From contig JAJTCO010000022.1 in NCBI GenBank assembly GCA_021323265.1, forward strand, positions 1-43,178: 43,178 nucleotides of DNA, written 5' to 3'. Origin of the DNA: Pseudoduganella sp. Lineage in GTDB: Bacteria > Pseudomonadota > Gammaproteobacteria > Burkholderiales > Burkholderiaceae_D. This document shows positions 1 through 7,761 of this stretch, piece after piece. The notes beneath the pieces are model-generated. The model was not told where the DNA came from, searched no databases, and was given only the letters and a program-made list of their open reading frames with translations. Both the position numbers and the translations under genes were made by a program. Numbering within the stretch: the first letter of the stretch is position 1; each line of letters begins with the position of its first letter.

Positions 1-60
1 CTGCTGCCGTCGACCGTGGTCAACCAGGTTGCCAAGGCGCGCGCCGCCGAGCTGGAAGAG
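1..60. repeat. Terminal direct repeat, left copy (assembly overlap)
   Basis: Identical base for base to the last 60 bases of the window. It lies inside the rdgC reading frame and keeps that frame across the join. This is what a circular contig with an assembler overlap looks like, not a phage terminal repeat placed between genes. Confidence 0.95.
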
Positions 61-1038
61 CAGCAAGGCTTCGCCCCCGGCAAGAAAGCCATGAAGGAGC
101 TGAAGGAGCGCGTGCACGACGAATTGCTGCCGCGCGCCTTCACCATCCGCACCAACACCTGGTGCTGGATCGATCCGGTCAATGGGTGGCTGGTGGTCGA
201 CGCCGCCAGCGCGGCCAAGGCCGAGGATGTGCTGAAGATGCTGCTGAAGGCGATCGAGCGCATGCCGGTGGAATCGGTACGCGTGGCCCGTTCGCCCACC
301 GCGGTGATGACCGCATGGTTGCAGGACGACGAGGCGCCGGCCGGCTTCACGGTCGACATGGACGCCACCATGCAGGCCACCGGCGAAAGCAAGGCCGCCG
401 TGGTCTATAAGCGCCACACCCTGGAGCCGGAAGAAGTCCGCCGCCACATCGCCGCCGGCAAGCAGTGCAAGCGCCTGGCCATGACCTGGGAAAGCAAGAT
501 TTCCTTCGTGCTGGACGAATCGCTGTCGCTGAAGTCCATCAAGCCGCTGGACGTCATGAAGGAAAACGACGCCGTGGCCCGCAATGCCGACGAGCGCTTC
601 GACAGCGACTTCGCCCTGATGACCGGCGAGCTGGCGCGGATGTTTGATGACCTGATGGAAGCGCTGGGCGGCGAGGCGAACGACCTGGTTTCGCCGGCGC
701 GTGAGCGAACCACCAGCAACAAGAGTGTGGAGGACGCCGCGCGAGGTCTCGACCAGATGCTCAAGGCCTCCGGAGCCAGCGCCACGCTGTCCGTGAATGG
801 CGAGGTGCAGGCGCAGTTCGGCGCACAGTTCGGTCCAGACGGCATTGACCTGCTGTATGAGCAGGCCGTTCAAGTCGTCTTGAAGCACCGCATGGCCTCG
901 ATCTCGCTCGTCCAACGCCATCTGCGCATCGGATACAACCGGGCGGGCCGGCTGCTCGAGGCGATGGAGCAGGGCGGCGTGGTCGGCCCAATGCAGTCGA
1001 ACGGCCACCGCGACATCCTGCTGGGAGCCGAAGCATGA
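1..1038 (+). CDS. rdgC: RdgC-like recombination-associated protein, C-terminal part, fused to an FtsK-gamma winged helix
   Basis: Continuation of the gene that starts at 42909; across the circle join it encodes 415 residues (70 codons before the join, then codon 71 at base 1). RdgC is a ring-shaped nonspecific dsDNA-binding protein that modulates RecA. Residues up to about 297 look like a full RdgC (E. coli RdgC is 303 aa). A linker of about 50 residues follows, then residues about 351-413 match the gamma domain of Fts[37 protein letters not shown]. In FtsK that winged helix reads KOPS DNA and touches XerD. The stop overlaps the next start (ATGA). The fusion is read directly from one uninterrupted frame; its function is inferred. 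Confidence 0.9.
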   Translation: MLPSTVVNQVAKARAAELEEQQGFAPGKKAMKELKERVHDELLPRAFTIRTNTWCWIDPVNGWLVVDAASAAKAEDVLKMLLKAIERMPVESVRVARSPTAVMTAWLQDDEAPAGFTVDMDATMQATGESKAAVVYKRHTLEPEEVRRHIAAGKQCKRLAMTWESKISFVLDESLSLKSIKPLDVMKENDAVARNADERFDSDFALMTGELARMFDDLMEALGGEANDLVSPARERTTSNKSVEDAARGLDQMLKASGASATLSVNGEVQAQFGAQFGPDGIDLLYEQAVQVVLKHRMASISLVQRHLRIGYNRAGRLLEAMEQGGVVGPMQSNGHRDILLGAEA

Positions 1039-1280
1039 GCCTGCACGACCCACTCTACACGCCGCGCCGGCTCCTGAACCACGTATCCGCCGCGCTCGGC
1101 GTGCGCACCAGCAAAGACCTTGCCGCCGCCCTGGGCGTGGAGCGCCACGGAATCTCCGCCGTCGCGAACCGTCATCGGCCCGTATCGGCCGGCCTGATGT
1201 GCGCGATCTTGGACGCCGTCCCCGAAATGACCATGGCCCGCCTGCGTGAGCTGGCCGGCCTGCCAAGGAGCCAGCAATGA
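1035..1280 (+). CDS. Small helix-turn-helix protein, 81 aa
   Basis: Starts inside the rdgC stop (ATGA), so translation is coupled. Residues about 14-60 read like a Cro/C1-type fold: a first helix ([11 protein letters not shown]), [19 protein letters not shown] as the helix-turn-helix, then a helix with small residues. No effector or dimerisation domain is visible. Probably a DNA-binding regulator of the accessory operon; the target is unknown. The stop overlaps the next start by four bases. Confidence 0.65.
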   Translation: MSLHDPLYTPRRLLNHVSAALGVRTSKDLAAALGVERHGISAVANRHRPVSAGLMCAILDAVPEMTMARLRELAGLPRSQQ

Positions 1281-1801
1281 ACCAGAAGAGTACAAACGCC
1301 GCCCCGGTGGCGGTCGACCTGTCGGAAAAGGACTGGTTGAACATCAAGCTGGCCGCCGTCCACCTGGGGGAAGCGAAGTTCTATACCGCCGCCGAGAACT
1401 TGTTTGGGATCTTGGCACGGCGCCGGGAGCGCGTAGCGGCACAGGTTGCGCCAGTAGCGATGTCGTTGGCCGCCGCGGCGGTGCTGGCCGAGCGCCGCCG
1501 CCAGGTCGAGCAGGAAGACTGGTCGCATGAGCACGACGACGCCCACCCCTGTGGCGAAATCGCAGCCTTCGCAGCCGTGTACGCCATGCCGCCAGCCGCG
1601 CGCGACTGGCCAGCAGAGGAAACCGGCTACGGTGCCACCTTTGGCGAAGCCCTGTGCCCGGAGGACTGGACCCCGAAGTTCGGCGATCGGCGCCGGGAGC
1701 TGGTCAAGGCCGGCGCGCTGATCCTCGCGGAAATCGAGCGCCTGGACCGCGCGGATATCGCCGCCAACCCGCCCAAAGGAGATACCCGCCATGGGCAATA
1801 G
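1277..1801 (+). CDS. Conserved phage hypothetical protein, 174 aa
   Basis: ATGA-coupled to the HTH gene upstream. The middle and end carry the block ERRRQVEQEDW, HEHDDAH, GEIAAFAAVYA, then DRRRELVKAGALILAEIERLDR near the C-terminus. I recall this pattern from many unrelated proteobacterial phages, where it has no assigned function. The N-terminal 60 residues look unrelated to that block, so the protein may be two modules. No signal peptide or membrane segment. Function unknown. Confidence 0.75.
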   Translation: MNQKSTNAAPVAVDLSEKDWLNIKLAAVHLGEAKFYTAAENLFGILARRRERVAAQVAPVAMSLAAAAVLAERRRQVEQEDWSHEHDDAHPCGEIAAFAAVYAMPPAARDWPAEETGYGATFGEALCPEDWTPKFGDRRRELVKAGALILAEIERLDRADIAANPPKGDTRHGQ

Positions 1802-1961
1802 GTTCGAAGTGACAGCGTGGGTGCCCTACAACCCGGCCGACGTTTCCGTGGGCTACCACGACCAAACCATGTGGCGCGGCGAAAGCCTGATCGCCGCCCT
1901 GTTCAACCTCTGGAAGTGCAAGCGCGCCGGCCATGGCTGTGTGTCGCTGCATGTCCGCTGA
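1791..1961 (+). CDS. Small phage protein, 56 aa, unknown
   Basis: Begins MGNRFEVTAWVPYNP and ends LWKCKRAGHGCVSLHVR. AAAGGAGA lies 8 bases before the ATG, a strong ribosome binding site. It overlaps the end of the upstream gene by 11 bases in a different frame, and the next gene's ribosome binding site follows closely. The spacing, the binding site and the sensible composition support a real gene. The family is not recognised. Confidence 0.7.
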   Translation: MGNRFEVTAWVPYNPADVSVGYHDQTMWRGESLIAALFNLWKCKRAGHGCVSLHVR

Positions 1962-1986
1962 TTATCTCGCCAACGGAAGGCACAAG

Positions 1987-3408
1987 ATGAACATCACCCA
2001 GTTCAACAAACTGCGCGAGCTGGCGCAGAAGGCAACGCCGGGACCGTGGTACACGCAAGACCATTATGCCGACAACGGAGACTTCAGCCATGTAGGGTTG
2101 GAGGCTAATCACGGGGAGGAATTGATCGGAGAGGAAGTTTTGCCGAGCGATTCCGACATGAAATTCATCGCCGCCGCAAGCCCTGCCGCCGTGCTGGAGC
2201 TGATCGCCCTGGCCGAGCGCGCTGTATCTCCAGCAGAGAGCACCAGCAACACGCCGACATGGCTTGTCGAGCAAATACTGCTTTTCCGTGGGAACAACGT
2301 CCCACAGGACGTGGCGGCGGCGCATCGTTTCGCCCGAACGATTGTTGCGCGGTACGACGCCCAGCTCGCCAAGGCGCGGGAGGAAGGCTACGCCGCAGGC
2401 CGTCGCAACGGTGCCCGTGATGAGCGTATCGTGTCGAAAGCCGAGGCAGAAGAAGCTGCCGCCCTCGCCGCCCGGCAAGCGCCTGACCTGTCGAAGTTGA
2501 CGCGATATGTAATGAATGCCGAGCGAAACATTGATACCCATTTCGAGGGGCCGCTGGTTTTCTTTGACGACGTGCAAGCCCTTCTCGCACAGCCCTTGCA
2601 ACAGGAGGGCGGGAAGGCAGCCGCCGCACCGATCGGCTACCTGCCAGCATACGTGCTTCAACGCCTTGCCGCTGGCGACCCTGGAGTAATGTGCACGGTT
2701 ACCCGAAAGGCCCTGCCTGGTATCGGCGTGACTGAACCGATATTTGCCGCCACCCCAGCGCAAGCCTCGCCCATCGATCACGAGGTCGTGGCCGCGGTCA
2801 AACCGGCAAAGTTGGATAATGGCCTTTCTCCTGGGCGCTATCAGAATTTCACCGTCAACCCACTACCGACGACTCCACGCCCACCAGCACCGAAGCACCC
2901 GCCGCTCACAGGTGGTCATAGGCATAAGGCCGGGACGACCACACCAGCGGGCGGGCAAGACCTGCCGCCGGAATGGATCTCCGAAGTTTGTGGCCCGGAG
3001 GTGGACGGCCTGAGCTACGGCCAAGGCTACCGTCGTGGCTTCAACGACTGCCGCGAAAAGGTAATCGCTGCCGGCGCCGCCCTTGCGGCCAGCCAGCAGG
3101 CGGCGCCGCGCTCCGCGCAACGGACCGAAGTCTTGGCCATCAAGATCGACGCCAGCGACGTGTTGGATGCAGTCCGCGCGCTGGGAGAGGGTTCTGGCCA
3201 GTTCTACGACGAACTGATCGAGGCGGGCTGGACCCCGCCGGCGGGCTCCAAGCCGCGCGCTTGCGGCGGTGAGCCAGCGAATTGCCCTGAGAACGAGGGC
3301 CACGGCTGCGCCTGCGCGAGCGTGGCGGCCGCGTGCGAGGTCTGCGCCGGCACCGGCACTGCCTTCGGCAAGGCCTGCGCTTGCTCGAAAGGAGCCTCCC
3401 ATGGATAA
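1987..3408 (+). CDS. Ea22-like (Ead) phage protein, 473 aa
   Basis: The start at 1987 is chosen over 1933 because GGAAGG precedes it and because the family begins here: MNITQFNKLRELAQKATPGPW, then KFIAAASPAAVLELIALAER at residues about 60-80. This N-terminal block is typical of Ea22/Ead-like phage accessory proteins. The rest is a low-conservation mosaic with a proline-rich stretch. The C-terminus has a cysteine cluster (CEVCAGTGTAFGKACAC) like a DnaJ-type zinc repeat. Role in infection unknown; such genes sit in non-essential early regions. Confidence 0.75.
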   Translation: MNITQFNKLRELAQKATPGPWYTQDHYADNGDFSHVGLEANHGEELIGEEVLPSDSDMKFIAAASPAAVLELIALAERAVSPAESTSNTPTWLVEQILLFRGNNVPQDVAAAHRFARTIVARYDAQLAKAREEGYAAGRRNGARDERIVSKAEAEEAAALAARQAPDLSKLTRYVMNAERNIDTHFEGPLVFFDDVQALLAQPLQQEGGKAAAAPIGYLPAYVLQRLAAGDPGVMCTVTRKALPGIGVTEPIFAATPAQASPIDHEVVAAVKPAKLDNGLSPGRYQNFTVNPLPTTPRPPAPKHPPLTGGHRHKAGTTTPAGGQDLPPEWISEVCGPEVDGLSYGQGYRRGFNDCREKVIAAGAALAASQQAAPRSAQRTEVLAIKIDASDVLDAVRALGEGSGQFYDELIEAGWTPPAGSKPRACGGEPANCPENEGHGCACASVAAACEVCAGTGTAFGKACACSKGASHG

Positions 3409-3739
3409 CGTCGACGGCCTGGTCCGCGCCTCCGTAACCACCTTCCTGCAAAGCCAGGGCGGCTCCGCCTTCACGCTGGCCAGCATCGTCAGCAAAACAA
3501 AGCTCGGCCTGGCCATGGTGCGCAAGTGCGTCGCCACCCTGGAAGAGCAGGGCGTCGTGCGCCGCCAGAGCGGGGAGCGCACCGCGCGCTTCTACATCCC
3601 GACCCCAGCGCAACTGGAATCCATCCAGAAGGCCGCGGCGCCGGTCAGCCCGTGGCCGGTGCTCAAGCCACGCAAAGAAATCGCCGAGCGCATCGCCGCC
3701 ATCCGGGCCGCGCGTGAAGCCATCCCATCCAAATACTGA
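3401..3739 (+). CDS. Winged-helix DNA-binding protein, 112 aa
   Basis: The start at 3401 is set by AAAGGAG 7 bases upstream; the frame is open further upstream, but that part is alanine/arginine/proline-rich shadow. Residues about 20-60 read as a winged helix (FTLASIVSKTKLGLAMVRKCVATLEEQGVVRRQSGERTAR: a recognition helix, then a basic wing). A lysine/arginine-rich tail follows. Probably a transcriptional regulator; target unknown. It overlaps the end of the Ea22-like gene by 8 bases. Confidence 0.65.
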   Translation: MDNVDGLVRASVTTFLQSQGGSAFTLASIVSKTKLGLAMVRKCVATLEEQGVVRRQSGERTARFYIPTPAQLESIQKAAAPVSPWPVLKPRKEIAERIAAIRAAREAIPSKY

Positions 3740-3750
3740 AGGAGCGCTGT

Positions 3751-4170
3751 ATGGAAACTGAACTGATGGAACAGCCCGCACGTGCGGCGCCGGTGCACAC
3801 CGAGGGTCGGCTGATCGTGGGAACGCTGAACGACGGGCTGATCGGGACTCATCATTGCGCCATGGAGGAATCCGGCGCGAAGGCTATTGCCCTGACTGGC
3901 ATGGTCGGTGAGCCGGACGATGCACTGAGCCGCGGCAACGCGCACCGAATTGCCGCCTGCTGGAATGCCTGCCAAGGCCTGACCATGGACCACTTCGACG
4001 GCGGCTGGACGGCGAAAGGCTTGAGCCGGCACGCGAAGGCCCTGGAAAACCAGATCGCGACGGCTCGCACGCTGTTGAGCGATGCGCTTGAAACGTTCGA
4101 CGACAACCTGGACCAGGATCACGAGGTTGCTGACCGCATCCGAGCCTTCCTGAAAGGCGGTGCAGCGTGA
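3751..4170 (+). CDS. Phage hypothetical protein, 139 aa
   Basis: Ribosome binding site AAGGAG 8 bases upstream of the ATG. The centre holds NAHRIAACWNACQG, a signature I recognise from small phage proteins of unknown role that carry the pattern NA-RI--C-NAC-G. The C-terminal half is predicted helical (ALENQIATARTLLSDALETFDDN). The stop overlaps the next start (GTGA). Function unknown. Confidence 0.7.
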   Translation: METELMEQPARAAPVHTEGRLIVGTLNDGLIGTHHCAMEESGAKAIALTGMVGEPDDALSRGNAHRIAACWNACQGLTMDHFDGGWTAKGLSRHAKALENQIATARTLLSDALETFDDNLDQDHEVADRIRAFLKGGAA

Positions 4171-4682
4171 AGGAGCGCCCAATCCTCTTCAGCGCGCCGA
4201 TGGTGCGCGCCATCCTCGATGGCAGCAAGACGCAGACACGCCGGGTCATGAGGCCGCAACCCGAGCAATGGGAAACCGCGTGGCATGCTCCAGGGCAGCC
4301 GAATGGCGAGCTCGCGAAGCTGTGGGGCTGGCAAGCTCCAGATGGCGGCCCATTCATCGAAGAAGCGCATTACGACTGGCCAGCGGCAGTGCACACCTAT
4401 TGCCCCTACGGCCAGCCAGGCGACCGCCTACTAGTGCCGGATGCCGACGGGCTCCAGTTGGAGATTGTCGGGTTGCGTGTGGAGCGGCTGCAGGATATCA
4501 GCGAAGACGACGCGCTTTGCGAGGGCGCGGATATGCCGTTGGCCGGCCGAGGCCTGGCGGAGACGCGGCGCCGCGTGCGCGAGATTGCTTTCCCTGCATT
4601 ATGGGAATCGATCTATGGCGCCGGCAGCTGGGATGCCAACCCCTGGGTGTGGGTGGTCGAGTTCAAGCGGGTGACGCCATGA
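4167..4682 (+). CDS. ASCH-type phage protein, 171 aa, apparently shortened in the middle
   Basis: Start codon GTG, overlapping the upstream stop. The N-terminus (MKERPILFSAPMVRAILDG, KTQTRRV) and the pair CPYGQPGDRL and LEIVGLRVERLQDISEDDA are the usual landmarks of ASCH-like phage proteins, an RNA-binding PUA-like fold. In relatives the GDRL motif runs on as WVRE-W plus some 30-40 residues before the strand corresponding to LEIVG. Here GDRLLVPDADGLQLEIVG joins them directly, which looks like an internal deletion. Whether the shortened form folds is uncertain. Confidence 0.7.
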   Translation: MKERPILFSAPMVRAILDGSKTQTRRVMRPQPEQWETAWHAPGQPNGELAKLWGWQAPDGGPFIEEAHYDWPAAVHTYCPYGQPGDRLLVPDADGLQLEIVGLRVERLQDISEDDALCEGADMPLAGRGLAETRRRVREIAFPALWESIYGAGSWDANPWVWVVEFKRVTP

Positions 4683-5212
4683 TCTCCATCGTAGCATCGA
4701 CCGTCCAGCAGATCCTGATCCGTGGCGCGGAAGGCCTCGACCCGATCCGCGTCATGATCGAAGACTTTGAGCTGGGCCAAGGACGCATCACCATCACCTG
4801 CTGGGATAACGCCTGGGTCAACTATTGGGGCGCGATGAGCAAGAGTACCATGGCCGAATTCTTCCTGCGCGCCAGCACCGGTTATCTGGCGGACAAGATG
4901 AAGAGCGGCATCGAACGTGAAGTCTGTGATCAGGAAGCCTTGGATCGTGGCTGCCGCGCGGAGGTTATCAAGCAGCGCCGCGCCGGCGACATCGACAAGA
5001 AGGACGCCCGCGCCCTTTGGGAGCGCATTGACTGGGCTGAACTTGAGGCACCGGTCATCCTGAATTCTGACCTGTTCGACGATATCTTCGGCGAGGAATG
5101 GTGGTGCCAGCTGCCCCAGCGCCAGAACCCGGAGTATGTCTACCTGTGCAAGATCATCGAAGCCGTCAAGGCCGGGCTGCGCCTGCACGCTGCATCTGAG
5201 GTGCCAGCATGA
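4679..5212 (+). CDS. Phage hypothetical protein, 177 aa
   Basis: ATGA-coupled to the ASCH gene, which sets the start at 4679; the frame stays open upstream but only as a shadow. Soluble mixed alpha/beta composition, with many aromatic residues (CWDNAWVNYWGAMS) and an acidic C-terminal part (LFDDIFGEEWWCQLP). No membrane segment or known catalytic motif. The stop overlaps the next start. Function unknown. Confidence 0.65.
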   Translation: MISIVASTVQQILIRGAEGLDPIRVMIEDFELGQGRITITCWDNAWVNYWGAMSKSTMAEFFLRASTGYLADKMKSGIEREVCDQEALDRGCRAEVIKQRRAGDIDKKDARALWERIDWAELEAPVILNSDLFDDIFGEEWWCQLPQRQNPEYVYLCKIIEAVKAGLRLHAASEVPA

Positions 5213-5598
5213 TCCACGTATCCGAACTCTCCGGCGCCTGGCTGGATTACTGGGTGGCGCGCGCCGAGGGCGTGCCGGCCGGCCAGCTGCAGGTGCGCCA
5301 GGTCCAGCGTAGCGACGTCTTCCATTGCGTGAACGTGCCACAAGGCCCCGCCCGCGTCCTGGATTACAGCACCAACTGGGAGCGCGGCGGGCCGATAATT
5401 CAGCGCGAAGTGATCAAGCTGCAACCAGTTCTTCCAAGCGGGTCGACCTGGTACGGCACGACCATGCGAGGCCTGATCGAATCCAACCTTTCCGAAGTGC
5501 AGATGCATCGCGGCAAGGGCGAAACCCCGCTCGTTGCCGCCATGCGCTGCTACGTGGCGAGTAAGTTCGGCGAGGAAGTGCCAGAGGTGACGCCTTGA
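5209..5598 (+). CDS. ninX: NinX-like protein (DUF2591), 129 aa
   Basis: ATGA-coupled. Diagnostic segments are VSELSGAWLDYWVARAEG at the N-terminus, YSTNWERGGPIIQRE in the middle and TPLVAAMRCYVASKFGEEVP at the end, which match the P22 NinX/DUF2591 family. That family is spread through lambdoid phages, and its biochemical role is not known. Length is normal. Confidence 0.85.
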   Translation: MIHVSELSGAWLDYWVARAEGVPAGQLQVRQVQRSDVFHCVNVPQGPARVLDYSTNWERGGPIIQREVIKLQPVLPSGSTWYGTTMRGLIESNLSEVQMHRGKGETPLVAAMRCYVASKFGEEVPEVTP

Positions 5599-5999
5599 AC
5601 CCGCGCATCTACAAGAAGCAGGCGAAGCGAGCGGTGGAGCTGCTGCGCAGCCATTCGGCCTACGGCAATGGCCTTCCGGACGTGTACAAGTGCGACCGCT
5701 GGGATCACCCGGAGGGCGACTACCGCACCGGTATTGGCATCGACGGCTGCCCGGTGTTCGGCTGGTGGAGCTCAACCCCTGACGGGCGCGAATGGGATGA
5801 GAAATGCACGCGCACCGACTGGATCGAGCACCACTATTGGATGGTCGCCGTGCCTGATGGCTACTTCAAGTCCGGTGACGAGCCCTGGCCGAAGATGACG
5901 CAACAGCAGAAGCGGGAGCGCTTCAAGCGTAGCCAGATCGCCCCAGGCTGGCGCTGGCGCGGCGGCCGCGCCGTCCGGATCGCGGGAGCAGCGCCATGA
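5595..5999 (+). CDS. Phage hypothetical protein, 134 aa, TTG start
   Basis: The start TTG sits inside the upstream stop (TTGA), consistent with coupling, and the frame continues directly into MNPRIYKKQAKRAVELLRSH. Rich in Trp, Tyr and Asp (YKCDRWDHPEGDY, HHYWMVAVPDGY), with a basic, Arg-rich C-terminus. No recognised family and no membrane segment. Overlaps the next gene by four bases. Confidence 0.65.
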   Translation: MNPRIYKKQAKRAVELLRSHSAYGNGLPDVYKCDRWDHPEGDYRTGIGIDGCPVFGWWSSTPDGREWDEKCTRTDWIEHHYWMVAVPDGYFKSGDEPWPKMTQQQKRERFKRSQIAPGWRWRGGRAVRIAGAAP

Positions 6000-6280
6000 C
6001 CCGCGCCAGCAAAGACCTGCGCGTCCTGGCCTGCATGTTCTGCAAGGATCCGTTGTTCCACGCCTACCTGCGCGCCATCGCGAAGGACCTGGCCGGCCCG
6101 CCGATCGAGCAGGGCCTGGTAGACGAATCGTTCGCCCGCGCCTTCGTCCTGACGGCCTGCCAGATCAAGACGCGCACCGAGCTGGACCTGAACAGCATCG
6201 CCGCCTACCGGTTCCACCAGCTGGTGCGCGGCCCGTTTATGGCCTGGAAGGCCACCCAACGTCCAGGAGTTCCTGCATGA
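5996..6280 (+). CDS. Phage hypothetical protein, 94 aa
   Basis: ATGA-coupled on both sides. Helical, with ASKDLRVLACMFCKDPLFHAYL at the start and a conserved-looking FARAFVLTACQIKTRTELD in the middle. The pattern resembles small proteins next to DUF2591 genes in other lambdoid phages, but I cannot name a family. Function unknown. Confidence 0.65.
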   Translation: MTRASKDLRVLACMFCKDPLFHAYLRAIAKDLAGPPIEQGLVDESFARAFVLTACQIKTRTELDLNSIAAYRFHQLVRGPFMAWKATQRPGVPA

Positions 6281-6561
6281 CCGACCTGACCAAACTGCAC
6301 AAGAATGCGCTCTCGGCCGCGATGCGCGGCGGCACGGCCGGGTGGGGCGAGGTTGGCTCGTCGGCGCGCCACATCCGGTACAGCCAGCCTGTCCCGAAGC
6401 GACCGGGCAGGAAGAAAAAGTGCCACTGCGGATGCTGCGGCCCGAAAACACACCTGTGCATGGCCAATGGCGTATGCCTCGGGAGCGGTTGCGAACTGAG
6501 CGTGGCGCGCTGGGTCAAGACCGGCAATTCGCGCGCGCCGCGCCAGGCCGCGGGGAGATAG
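6277..6561 (+). CDS. Cysteine-rich small protein, 94 aa
   Basis: ATGA-coupled. After a basic linker (KRPGRKKK) comes a dense cysteine block, CHCGCCGPKTHLCMANGVC followed by GSGC, which could bind one or two metal ions. The family is not recognised. The basic stretch beside a probable zinc site suggests nucleic-acid contact, but that is inference. Confidence 0.6.
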   Translation: MTDLTKLHKNALSAAMRGGTAGWGEVGSSARHIRYSQPVPKRPGRKKKCHCGCCGPKTHLCMANGVCLGSGCELSVARWVKTGNSRAPRQAAGR

Positions 6562-6563
6562 CC

Positions 6564-6935
6564 ATGCCGTGCTGCATCGACAAGATCAAAAGCCCGACGC
6601 GCGAGGAATACGAGCGCTGGCAGAAGGATGGCTACCTCGGCACCTGGGAGCAGTACAGCGCCAGCAAGCAGCGTGACCAGGGCGGCCGGGTGTTCATCTG
6701 CGGCGACCTGGGCGATCACTGCGCGGACTGCGCTGGCTTCGGCGACTTCCTGTGCGATTTCCCGGTCGGCGACGGCAAGACCTGCGACCGCCTGATGTGC
6801 GACGACCACGCGAATGAGATCGCGCCGGAAGTCCACTACTGCGCGGCGCACCTGAAGATGTGGGAAGAGTTCAAGGCCGCCGGCGGCGTCGCCGCCGAGC
6901 TGGCCAACGTTGTGGCCTTCCCGAAACCACGTTAA
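6564..6935 (+). CDS. Cysteine/histidine-rich phage protein, 123 aa
   Basis: Start at 6564, two bases after the upstream stop, with GGGAGA about 6 bases before. Eight cysteines and several histidines come in pairs (DHCADCAGFGDFLCDF, CDRLMCDDH, YCAAH), an arrangement like a binuclear or cross-brace zinc domain (B-box or RING-like spacing, not proven). The frame is open upstream but without a ribosome binding site. Function unknown. Confidence 0.6.
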   Translation: MPCCIDKIKSPTREEYERWQKDGYLGTWEQYSASKQRDQGGRVFICGDLGDHCADCAGFGDFLCDFPVGDGKTCDRLMCDDHANEIAPEVHYCAAHLKMWEEFKAAGGVAAELANVVAFPKPR

Positions 6936-6970
6936 ATACTATGGAAGCGGCGCGGCCGCAGGAGGAAGTA

Positions 6971-7426
6971 ATGGAAAACAATCAGATCGCAGGGCTACTG
7001 CTGTCGGGCAGCGCCATCTTCGCCGCCATCGGCGCGGTTCACATGAGCATCCGGGCGCGGCGCGCGCTGGGCCCGGCGGCGCCGGCGCCGCAACTGATCG
7101 ATATCGATGTACTGATGGCGCGCGACGACAGCGGATGGTGGACCAATCCAGGCGTGCCCGATGTTGGCGAGGACGTCACGGCATGGAAAGAGTGGATCGA
7201 GGCGCAGCAGCTCGAAATCGATTATGCAATGCTGGAAGACGAAGACCCTGATCACCCTGCTTACGTTGCCTACTACGATAAGGGTGAGAACAGCGTGGCT
7301 GCCTGGGACGCGCGGTCACCGCGGCGCCAGCGCGAAGGGTGGCACACCCTGAGCATCCACGACAGCGAGGACGGGCCGGTGTGGGTTTTCGCGCGCCGCG
7401 CGCGACTGGAGGGTAAAGCACCATGA
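6971..7426 (+). CDS. Membrane-anchored hypothetical protein, 151 aa
   Basis: GGAGGAAGTA precedes the ATG at 6971, a strong ribosome binding site that decides the start. One N-terminal hydrophobic helix (residues about 6-27, IAGLLLSGSAIFAAIGAVHM) is followed by Arg-rich residues, so the acidic C-terminal domain probably stays in the cytoplasm. That domain is rich in Asp, Glu and Trp. The stop overlaps the excisionase start. Function unknown. Confidence 0.6.
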   Translation: MENNQIAGLLLSGSAIFAAIGAVHMSIRARRALGPAAPAPQLIDIDVLMARDDSGWWTNPGVPDVGEDVTAWKEWIEAQQLEIDYAMLEDEDPDHPAYVAYYDKGENSVAAWDARSPRRQREGWHTLSIHDSEDGPVWVFARRARLEGKAP

Positions 7427-7761
7427 TGGGGATGATCAACGCAAAAGCAGCAGCCGATATGCTGGGCATTGACCATCGTACAATGTATGACCTGGCGGCG
7501 CCCGCCGGCCCCATTCCTTGCTACCGAATGGGCCGGAAATGCATCCGATTCGAAGTGCAAGATATTCTCGATTACAAAAACAAATGCCGATCCGTTACGA
7601 TAAGCGCAACCGTCGCTGGCGATATGAATTCAACAAGGTCATCCAGGGCCAACGTGTCCGCGCCTCAAAACTGCTTCCAGAAGCTTGGGGTCGCGACGAA
7701 GCCCAAGCGTTCGAGCAAGCCGAAACCGCCAGGCTCTACGGCGTTGCGTCTGGTGCCATAA
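7423..7761 (+). CDS. AlpA/excisionase-like DNA-binding protein, 112 aa
   Basis: Residues 4-52 match the MerR-type helix-turn-helix of excisionases and AlpA: MINAKAAADMLGIDHRTMYD, then YRMGRKCIRFEVQDILDY. It starts at the stop of the upstream gene and overlaps the integrase by 178 bases in another frame, the classic xis-int arrangement. The last 60 residues (Ser, Lys and Pro-rich) are encoded within int and may be little constrained. Expected role: directing excision and possibly repressing int. Confidence 0.75.
   Translation: MMGMINAKAAADMLGIDHRTMYDLAAPAGPIPCYRMGRKCIRFEVQDILDYKNKCRSVTISATVAGDMNSTRSSRANVSAPQNCFQKLGVATKPKRSSKPKPPGSTALRLVP

Noticed and set aside
1..60. Phage direct terminal repeats
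   Set aside because: The repeat is inside a gene and keeps its frame; assembly overlap is the simpler explanation.
1903..2781. 292-codon minus-strand frame
   Set aside because: Antisense to the Ea22-like gene, which has family marks and a good ribosome binding site.
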